Made by a program: the position numbers and the translations under genes
Shown here: in pieces, positions 7,837-12,663 of the stretch
Numbering within the stretch: the first letter of the stretch is position 1
Layout of the letters: every line of letters begins with the position of its first letter
The notes under the pieces: model-generated
What the model was told of the DNA's origin: nothing
The model's database searches: none
The model's input: the letters and a program-made list of their open reading frames with translations, nothing else
Source: JBPOFM01 sp038259855
GTDB taxonomy: Bacteria > Bacteroidota > Bacteroidia > Flavobacteriales > Flavobacteriaceae
Reading direction: 5' to 3'
Assembly (NCBI GenBank): GCA_038259855.1
Contig: JBBSOJ010000076.1
Coordinates: forward strand, 1-12,663
Length of the DNA stretch: 12,663 nucleotides

Positions 7837-9141
7837 ATGAAAAATATTCAATTATTATTACTCATATTCTTTAGTGTTAGCATATCGTATGCACAGCAAA
7901 CACCCGCGCCAAAACAGAACAAGACCATTGCCATAACGGGAGCTACGGCGCATCTTGGTAACGGTTCAGAAATAGTAAACAGTCTCATCATCTTTAAAGA
8001 TGGAATTTTAGAAACGGTGGCAGATGCCACAACCGTCAAAATGGACATGTCTTCTATGGAAGTCATCGATGCCAGTGGCAAACATGTGTATCCAGGTTTT
8101 ATTGTCCCAAATGCAACGTTAGGTTTGGTTGAAATTGATGCCGTAAGAGCAACGACTGATGATGATGAAATTGGTGGAATGATACCCCATGTACGCAGCA
8201 TTATTGCCTATAATGCCGAATCAAAAATTGTGGAGTCCATGAGACCTAATGGTGTTTTATTAGGACAGATTACACCGCGTGGTGGACGTATTTCGGGCAC
8301 ATCTTCCATCGTACAATTTGATGCTTGGAACTGGGAAGATGCCACCATAAAAGTGGACGATGGCATTCATATGAATTGGCCCAGCAGTTTTACACGTGGT
8401 CGTTGGTGGTTGGGTGAAGACCCGGGACTTAAACCAAATGAAAAATACAGTGAGCAAATTGCAGAGGTGACGTCATTTTTTAATGCCACGAAAGCATATA
8501 CACAAGGAGACATGACTTCTATTAATCTACCTTACAAAGCGACTCAAGGTTTGTTTGATGGGACAAAAAAACTATTTGTGCATGTAGATGATGAAAAAGG
8601 GATTATAGATGCCATCAACTTTTATAAAGAGAATACTATTTCTGATATGGTCATTGTTGGCGGTGCTGAAGCATATAAAACAGCTGATCTATTAAAGCAA
8701 CATAACATTCCTGTGCTACTCCAACGCGTACATGTGACGCCAAACAGTGACGATGATGACTATGATCTCCCTTTTAAATTGGCCAAAATTTTAGTAGATA
8801 AGGGTGTTTTGGTAGGATTGGAAACCAGCGGCCAGATGGAACGTATGAATTCTAGAAATCTTCCATTTTATGCAGGGACCACAGTGGCATATGGACTAAC
8901 GAAATCACAAGCACTTCAACTAATCACCTCAAACACTGCAAAGATTTTGGGTATCGATAAAACTTATGGAACTCTAGAAGTCGGTAAAAGTGCAACGCTT
9001 TTTATCAGTGAAGGTGATGCGCTTGATATGAGAACCAACCAATTGACACATGCTTTTATCGACGGTCGTTCTGTAAGTCTTGAAACACATCAAACAGAAT
9101 TATGGCGTCGTTATGATACAAAGATCAATTCTAAAAAGTAA
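7837..9141 (+). CDS. Secreted amidohydrolase-like protein lacking metal ligands
   Basis: This 434-residue exported protein has a signal peptide at 1-19 (hydrophobic core LLLLIFFSV, likely cut at SYA-QQ). It shows the amidohydrolase outline: a small beta domain (IIFKDGILETV), ASGKHVYPGFIVPNATLG at 79-96, strands with VHVD (H249) and a C-terminal GTLEVGKSATLFIS. The HxH expected after PGFI is replaced by P91-N-A-T94. The strand-8 'GTDS'-type Asp is replaced by GLETSGQ (327-333). It therefore looks like a non-catalytic or altered member, most similar in layout to the N-terminal half of the preceding protein. I choose ATG 7837 because the signal peptide begins there; the frame extends to a TTG at 7804, but that adds an unlikely polar leader. 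It lies 82 bases after the 999-aa gene with no terminator between, so co-expression and complex formation are plausible inferences. Confidence 0.85.
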   Translation: MKNIQLLLLIFFSVSISYAQQTPAPKQNKTIAITGATAHLGNGSEIVNSLIIFKDGILETVADATTVKMDMSSMEVIDASGKHVYPGFIVPNATLGLVEIDAVRATTDDDEIGGMIPHVRSIIAYNAESKIVESMRPNGVLLGQITPRGGRISGTSSIVQFDAWNWEDATIKVDDGIHMNWPSSFTRGRWWLGEDPGLKPNEKYSEQIAEVTSFFNATKAYTQGDMTSINLPYKATQGLFDGTKKLFVHVDDEKGIIDAINFYKENTISDMVIVGGAEAYKTADLLKQHNIPVLLQRVHVTPNSDDDDYDLPFKLAKILVDKGVLVGLETSGQMERMNSRNLPFYAGTTVAYGLTKSQALQLITSNTAKILGIDKTYGTLEVGKSATLFISEGDALDMRTNQLTHAFIDGRSVSLETHQTELWRRYDTKINSKK

Positions 9142-9150
9142 ATAAGTAAT

Positions 9151-9174
9151 ACTTTAGTAGTAAATTTCTAAAGT
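9151..9174 (+). other. Small AT-rich hairpin after the amidohydrolase genes
   Basis: ACTTTAG (9151-9157) and CTAAAGT (9168-9174) form a 7-bp stem with a 10-base loop, 10 bases after the stop of the second amidohydrolase gene. It has no T-run and little GC, so it is at most an accessory to the larger hairpin that follows. Confidence 0.3.
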
Positions 9175-9175
9175 A

Positions 9176-9235
9176 AAACTGCCAAATTCAAGATAGTCAC
9201 AAAGTAAATTTGGGCTCTCTTAGATTTGGCAGTTT
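9176..9235. terminator. Bidirectional terminator hairpin with a large loop
   Basis: AAACTGCCAAAT (9176-9187) and ATTTGGCAGTTT (9224-9235) are perfect 12-bp complements around a 36-base loop. GTTTTTAAA follows at 9236-9244, giving a T-run for the + strand. It sits between convergent genes, the amidohydrolase stop at 9141 and the DUF6503 stop at 9245. The loop is longer than usual, but the stem, T-run and location fit a shared terminator. Confidence 0.75.
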
Positions 9236-9244
9236 GTTTTTAAA

Positions 9245-10045
9245 TTATTGTACTTCTTCAGCCCCTTCAGGCATCATGTACATTTTAAGATTCATTTTAT
9301 CTCGAGATAGACTCACATAATTAAAGAGCTCCTCCTTACGGATGGAAACTGGCTGGTTGTCTTCAACATTGTACCAAGTCATGGCCGCCGGTAATAAAAG
9401 ACCTTCAATCTCTCGCCAATCATTATATTTTATAAAGCTCCATTTTTTACTCTTTTCCTTTGAGAAATAGGTGACGGTATAAGCTAACCAAGTCATTTGA
9501 TAAGTATCCTTATCATAATATAACACATACTCATCTTCCGGTGATTCCCCGACCCCACTTTGGTAGGAAATTCTAATACCTGGGTATTCCTTTCCTTCGA
9601 ATTGTAGAGGTTTATATTCATCGTAGATAATGCCATTATCCGCAACTATAAACGGCATGGCATAGAAATAAAACATCAGGTTATAATAAAATTTAGGGTC
9701 TTTATCGAGCTTACTTCCATCGTTACTTTTAGTCCAGACATGTTCTCCATCAAAACCTATCATACTTTTTGGCATTTCTATCAATGAGTAACGTTCCTTC
9801 AAATCGGTGGTGGTTATTTCATTTCCATCGGGTTTTTCCATGGTGAATTCCAGGGTACGCATGTCATTCCAAACATCCAATCCCCCATGAGCATTGAATA
9901 CTTTAACCAATGTTTCCGGATAAGTAGGAGTGGTGTTTTGCGAAAGTTCAGGTTGAGGCTCTTCGGTTGGTACAGCTGTTTCTTTTTTGTCTTTACATGC
10001 AGTGACTGTGAGCAATAATAAAAAGACATAAATTAGTTTTTTCAT
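9245..10045 (-). CDS. DUF6503-family lipoprotein
   Basis: This 266-residue lipoprotein has the signal MKKLIYVFLLLLTVTAC with the lipidated Cys at 17 (lipobox V-T-A-C). A Pro/Glu/Thr-rich tether (about 20-43) follows, then a folded part. Recognisable features are HGGLDVWNDMRTLEF (53-67), FDGEHVW (98-104) and an aromatic stretch YYNLMFYFYAMPF (120-132). This matches what I recall of DUF6503, a Bacteroidota envelope family resembling LolA/LolB-like beta-sheet lipid carriers; that fold is inference and the function is unknown. The residues after Cys (K-D-K-K-E) are charged, loosely like the lipoprotein surface-export signals described in Capnocytophaga and Flavobacterium, so it may face outward. 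It is a single gene, convergent with the amidohydrolases and divergent from the RNA methyltransferase, with its own -7 promoter box upstream. Confidence 0.8.
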   Translation of the reverse strand: MKKLIYVFLLLLTVTACKDKKETAVPTEEPQPELSQNTTPTYPETLVKVFNAHGGLDVWNDMRTLEFTMEKPDGNEITTTDLKERYSLIEMPKSMIGFDGEHVWTKSNDGSKLDKDPKFYYNLMFYFYAMPFIVADNGIIYDEYKPLQFEGKEYPGIRISYQSGVGESPEDEYVLYYDKDTYQMTWLAYTVTYFSKEKSKKWSFIKYNDWREIEGLLLPAAMTWYNVEDNQPVSIRKEELFNYVSLSRDKMNLKMYMMPEGAEEVQ

Positions 10046-10120
10046 GATGATACTATTTGTTTTTAATTGACCGGATTACAATTTTAAAATTTCAAAAAGC
10101 AAATGGACTCTTTGATGATT

Positions 10121-10128
10121 CAAATTTA
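10121..10128 (-). promoter_or_regulatory. Candidate -7 promoter element for the DUF6503 gene
   Basis: Read on the - strand this is TAAATTTG, a perfect TAnnTTTG match, about 76 bases before the DUF6503 ATG at 10045. This gives a leader of roughly 70 bases. No clear -33 TTTG is seen. It lies about 23 bases from the divergent + strand box at 10151, so the two promoters may share or compete for polymerase. Confidence 0.5.
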
Positions 10129-10150
10129 CAACGTTTCATTGAAATTCATT

Positions 10151-10158
10151 TACTTTTG
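10151..10158 (+). promoter_or_regulatory. Candidate -7 promoter element just before the RNA methyltransferase start
   Basis: TACTTTTG fits TAnnTTTG and ends only 6 bases before ATG 10165. A transcript starting the usual distance downstream would have almost no leader. The box supports 10165 as the true start over the longer open frame reaching back to 10057, which would run through both promoter boxes. Confidence 0.5.
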
Positions 10159-10164
10159 TTCATT

Positions 10165-10971
10165 ATGACTAAAGAAATCACCAGCATCCACAATCCTTAT
10201 ATCAAGGAATTATTCCAATTAAAGGAAAAATCTCGCGAGCGCAAAAAATCTGGTACTTTTTTAATTGAAGGCGAACGCGAAATCAGTTTGGCAATGAAGG
10301 GACATTATGAGATGGAAACCATTTTGTATTATCCGGATTTGTTCCCAAATGAAAAGTTACTTTACCTCATAAACGCACTATCGGACAAACCAAAGGTCAT
10401 TACCATTTCCAAAGATGTGTATGAAAAACTGGCACATCGTTCTACCACAGAAGGTGTTTTAGCAATTGCAAAAAGCAAATCTCATCATTTAAACGATATC
10501 AAATTCAGTTCAAAAAATCCGTTGATTTTAGTAGCTGAAGCACCAGAAAAACCAGGAAACATCGGTGCTTTGTTACGAACTGCTGATGCTGCCAATGTTG
10601 ATGCAGTCATCATTGCCAATCCAAAAACCGATTTATACAATCCGAATATCATTCGCTCAAGCGTTGGTTGCCTTTTCACAAACCAAATCGCCATAGGAAC
10701 AACTTCTGAAATCATCTCATTTTTAAAAGAAAATAATATCGAAATCTACTGCGCTGCCCTTCAAGCTTCAGTCGATTATCATACACAGGATTTCACAAAA
10801 CCATCTGCAATTGTAGTAGGAGCTGAAGCTACCGGTTTAAGCGACGAATGGATAAAAAATGCTACCCAAAACATCATTATCCCAATGCAAGGGGAAATAG
10901 ATAGTATGAACGTTTCCGTTGCCGCTGGAATTCTTATTTTTGAAGCAGTTCGCCAAAGGCGAGTCAATTAA
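10165..10971 (+). CDS. TrmH/SpoU-family RNA 2'-O-methyltransferase
   Basis: This 268-residue enzyme should transfer a methyl group from S-adenosylmethionine to a ribose 2'-OH in rRNA or tRNA; the exact nucleotide cannot be told. The N-terminal L30e-like substrate-binding domain includes RERKKSGTFLIEGEREI (24-40). The C-terminal SPOUT knot domain has motif 1 EKPGNIGALLRTADA (128-142, catalytic-type Arg138), motif 2 VVGAEATGLSDEW (217-229, E221) and motif 3 IPMQGEIDSMNVSVAAGILIFEA (239-261, N249). All are intact, so it is probably active as a dimer in the cytoplasm. I start at ATG 10165 (MTKEITSIHNPYIKEL), a normal family N-terminus, not at the upstream in-frame TTG at 10057. Downstream, 26 bases separate it from the four-helix-bundle gene. 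Confidence 0.92.
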   Translation: MTKEITSIHNPYIKELFQLKEKSRERKKSGTFLIEGEREISLAMKGHYEMETILYYPDLFPNEKLLYLINALSDKPKVITISKDVYEKLAHRSTTEGVLAIAKSKSHHLNDIKFSSKNPLILVAEAPEKPGNIGALLRTADAANVDAVIIANPKTDLYNPNIIRSSVGCLFTNQIAIGTTSEIISFLKENNIEIYCAALQASVDYHTQDFTKPSAIVVGAEATGLSDEWIKNATQNIIIPMQGEIDSMNVSVAAGILIFEAVRQRRVN

Positions 10972-10997
10972 TGATGAGTAATGATTGATTAAAAATT

Positions 10998-11276
10998 ATG
11001 AAAGAAAATCTTATTCTCACCAAGACTTATAGTTTTGCCATACTCATTGTTAATTTAAACAAGAAATTGATTGCTCAAAAAGAATTTGTGCTATCAAAAC
11101 AGCTTTTAAGGTCTGGAACTTCAATCGGAGCAAATGCAGAAGAAGCAGTCGGTGGAATTTCAAAGAAAGATTTTAGAGCAAAAATGTCCATTTCATATAA
11201 AGAAGCGAGAGAAACCCATTATTGGTTGAGATTGTTAAAAGACACGAACTATATAACTTATGAAGACTGCAGCTAA
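10998..11276 (+). CDS. Four-helix-bundle protein (S23/IVP-like), truncated by in-frame stop
   Basis: This 92-residue frame matches the small four-helix-bundle family first seen in intervening sequences of 23S rRNA genes and structurally related to Avd of diversity-generating retroelements. Recognisable family parts are FVLSKQLLRSGTSIGANAEEAVGG (30-53), KKDFRAKMSISYKEARETHYWLRLLKDTNYI (57-86). The normal length is about 115-120 residues; here TAA at 11274-11276 stops translation before the last helix. The same frame continues after the stop with good family-like sequence to TAG 11340-11342, so one base change (for example GAA to TAA) would explain it. The cell role is unknown even for intact members. 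There is no rRNA gene, reverse transcriptase or template/variable repeat here. The gene lies between AT-rich inverted repeats, separating two ordinary genes. Confidence 0.8.
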   Translation: MKENLILTKTYSFAILIVNLNKKLIAQKEFVLSKQLLRSGTSIGANAEEAVGGISKKDFRAKMSISYKEARETHYWLRLLKDTNYITYEDCS

Positions 11277-11342
11277 TTAGACAAAGAACTTTCAATCATA
11301 ATAAAAATATTGTATAGAGTAATTGAATCTTCAAAAGAGTAG
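11277..11342 (+). pseudogene. Detached C-terminal helix of the four-helix-bundle gene
   Basis: Immediately after the TAA at 11274-11276 the same frame reads LDKELSIIIKILYRVIESSKE (21 codons) before TAG at 11340-11342. This fits the amphipathic last helix of the family, which often reads like 'ELDKEL..IIKIL..I..SSK'. With one residue in place of the stop, the total would be 114 residues, normal for the family. It is most likely the stranded end of the gene above and has no start codon of its own. Confidence 0.7.
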
Positions 11343-11390
11343 TCATTATTCATCACACATTACTAATTAATCATTATTAATTCTATTCAT

Positions 11391-12626
11391 TTGACTCCTA
11401 ATACCTTATTATACATCATCATCGCCATTATCATCATCGACTTTATAGTTGATAAGATTCTTGATGGATTAAATGCAAAACATTACAACGACCCAATTCC
11501 AAATGAATTAAAGGACGTCTATGATGAAACCGACTATAAAAGGTCACAAGCATACAAAACTACAAATTACAAATTTGGATTGTTGACATCGACGTTTTCA
11601 ATCATTTTGACTTTGGGGTTTTTGCTTTTTGATGGGTTCGAATATGTTGACAACGTCGCAAGAAGATACACAGACAATCCAATTCTCATCGCCTTAATAT
11701 TCTTCGGAATCATTATGTTGGGAAGCGATATGTTGACAACACCATTTTCATATTATAGAACCTTTGTGATTGAAGAAAAATTCGGATTCAACAAAACCAC
11801 CAAGAAAACATTTTGGGTTGATAAAATCAAAGGACTGTTGATGATGGCAATCGTCGGTGGCGGAATTCTATCATTGATTATCTGGTTTTATCAATTCGCT
11901 GGCGAACACTTTTGGCTCTATGCTTGGGGACTTGTGACGGTTTTTACCATTTTCATGAATATGTTCTATGCAAAATTGATAGTGCCAATTTTCAACAAGC
12001 AAACGCCATTGGAAGAAGGCAGTTTGCGAGATAAAATCTCGGACTACGCAAAAACGGTCGGTTTTCAATTGGATAAAATTTTTGTGATTGACGGTTCTAA
12101 ACGAAGTACGAAAGCGAACGCTTATTTTTCAGGTTTTGGAAGTGAAAAACGAGTCACATTATACGACACTTTGGTCAATGATTTGAATGAAGAGGAAATC
12201 GTCGCCGTTTTGGCACACGAAGTTGGGCATTACAAAAAGAAACATATCATCTTCAATTTGATAGCTTCAATTCTCTTGACAGGATTGACGCTTTATATTT
12301 TATCGATATTTATTTCAAATCCGTTATTGTCAAACGCGCTTGGTGTCGAAATTCCAAGTTTTCATGTTGGGTTGATTGCCTTTGGCCTACTCTATTCTCC
12401 GATTTCAGAAATTACAGGATTTATCATGAATCACTTTTCTCGAAAATTTGAATATCAGGCGGATGATTTTGCAGCGGCAACGTATGCAGGACAGCCTTTG
12501 ATTACATCTTTGAAAAAAATGTCTAAAAACAGTTTGAGTAATTTAACACCGCATCCTGCTTATGTTTGGGTTCATTATTCGCATCCTACTTTGTTAGAGC
12601 GAATGATGAATTTGAAGAAAAAATAA
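11391..12626 (+). CDS. M48-family membrane metalloprotease (Ste24/CAAX prenyl protease-like)
   Basis: This 411-residue integral membrane zinc protease resembles Ste24. Bacterial members probably act in membrane-protein quality control; a CaaX substrate is not expected. Visible features: hydrophobic segments at about 5-20, 63-80, 97-112, 149-168, 173-196, 285-309 and 325-345; the Ste24-type FVIEEKFGFNKTT (125-137); SGFGSEKRVTLYDTLV (247-262); HEVGH (H276, E277, H280) and the third ligand E354 in FEYQADDFA; and a typical end HPTLLERM. The start is TTG at 11391: an in-frame TAA lies at 11364 with no ATG or GTG between, and MTPNTLLYIIIAIIIIDFIVDKIL is a normal family N-terminus. The gene begins 8 bases after the right arm of an AT-rich inverted repeat, 48 bases past the broken four-helix-bundle frame. 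It ends with TAA at 12624-12626. Confidence 0.92.
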   Translation: MTPNTLLYIIIAIIIIDFIVDKILDGLNAKHYNDPIPNELKDVYDETDYKRSQAYKTTNYKFGLLTSTFSIILTLGFLLFDGFEYVDNVARRYTDNPILIALIFFGIIMLGSDMLTTPFSYYRTFVIEEKFGFNKTTKKTFWVDKIKGLLMMAIVGGGILSLIIWFYQFAGEHFWLYAWGLVTVFTIFMNMFYAKLIVPIFNKQTPLEEGSLRDKISDYAKTVGFQLDKIFVIDGSKRSTKANAYFSGFGSEKRVTLYDTLVNDLNEEEIVAVLAHEVGHYKKKHIIFNLIASILLTGLTLYILSIFISNPLLSNALGVEIPSFHVGLIAFGLLYSPISEITGFIMNHFSRKFEYQADDFAAATYAGQPLITSLKKMSKNSLSNLTPHPAYVWVHYSHPTLLERMMNLKKK

Positions 12627-12663
12627 GTTGAGCTGTCTTTAGTATAGCGATGAACTATGTTCC

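Larger units (their letters stand above)
10966..11382. repeat. Imperfect AT-rich inverted repeats flanking the four-helix-bundle gene
   Basis: AATTAATGATGA at 10966-10977 pairs with TCATTATTAATT at 11371-11382, 11 of 12 positions complementary. Further in, GTAATG (10978-10983) matches CATTAC (11358-11363) with different spacing. The left arm overlaps the methyltransferase stop, and the right arm ends 8 bases before the M48 start. The pair frames the small gene like the ends of a cassette, but low complexity makes chance a real alternative. No transposase is present. Confidence 0.35.

Noticed and set aside
10057..10164. N-terminal extension of the RNA methyltransferase by 36 codons.
   Set aside because: It begins with TTG, runs across both divergent promoter boxes, and encodes no family-like sequence; ATG 10165 gives the normal N-terminus.
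10998..11342. Diversity-generating retroelement, suggested by the Avd-like four-helix-bundle gene.
   Set aside because: No reverse transcriptase and no template/variable repeat pair is visible anywhere in the window.
11635..11645. GGTTCGAAT-like string resembling a tRNA T-arm.
   Set aside because: It lies inside the M48 reading frame (residues DGFEYVD) and no acceptor or anticodon stem surrounds it.
12648..12663. ATG near the window end as the start of a further gene.
   Set aside because: Only about five codons are visible, too few to support a coding call.

Overview
The window looks like a chromosomal segment of a marine-type member of the Flavobacteriaceae (Bacteroidota). The evidence is a gldI gliding-motility lipoprotein gene, families typical of this phylum (DUF3810, DUF6503, the large tandem amidohydrolase), several lipoprotein and Sec signals, AT-rich DNA, mostly TAA stops, and promoter-like TAnnTTTG boxes, the Bacteroidota -7 element. 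No tRNA, rRNA, CRISPR array, transposase or phage gene is visible.

Layout. (1) Positions 1-1777, + strand: the last codons of a gene that may encode a DHH-family phosphoesterase, then gldI (ATGA overlap), then a lipoprotein fusing a cyclophilin and an FKBP domain. Together these encode three prolyl-isomerase domains for the periplasm or outer membrane. A long hairpin at 1796-1837 closes the unit from both sides. (2) 1923-3386, - strand: pepD, a dinuclear-metal M20 aminoacyl-histidine dipeptidase with all its ligands. (3) 3609-4676, + strand: a DUF3810 membrane protein with an HEIAH motif, divergent from pepD. (4) 4755-9141, + strand: two secreted amidohydrolase-family proteins of 999 and 434 aa. 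Between them they carry three amidohydrolase-like domains, of which only the C-terminal half of the first keeps the metal ligands. (5) 9245-10045, - strand: a DUF6503 lipoprotein, convergent with region 4 and separated from it by a hairpin terminator. (6) 10165-12626, + strand: a TrmH/SpoU RNA methyltransferase, a four-helix-bundle (S23/IVP-like) gene cut by an in-frame stop, and an M48 (Ste24-like) membrane metalloprotease that starts at TTG.

Most of the window is ordinary flavobacterial housekeeping and envelope biology: prolyl isomerisation and folding of exported proteins, dipeptide breakdown, and membrane proteolysis. Two places deserve attention. The first is the amidohydrolase trio, which pairs one apparently active domain with two that have lost their metal sites. 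The second is the small four-helix-bundle locus, which sits between AT-rich inverted repeats, is disrupted by one nonsense codon, and directly precedes the unusual start of the M48 gene. No defence or mobile system of a clearly new kind can be demonstrated from the sequence.
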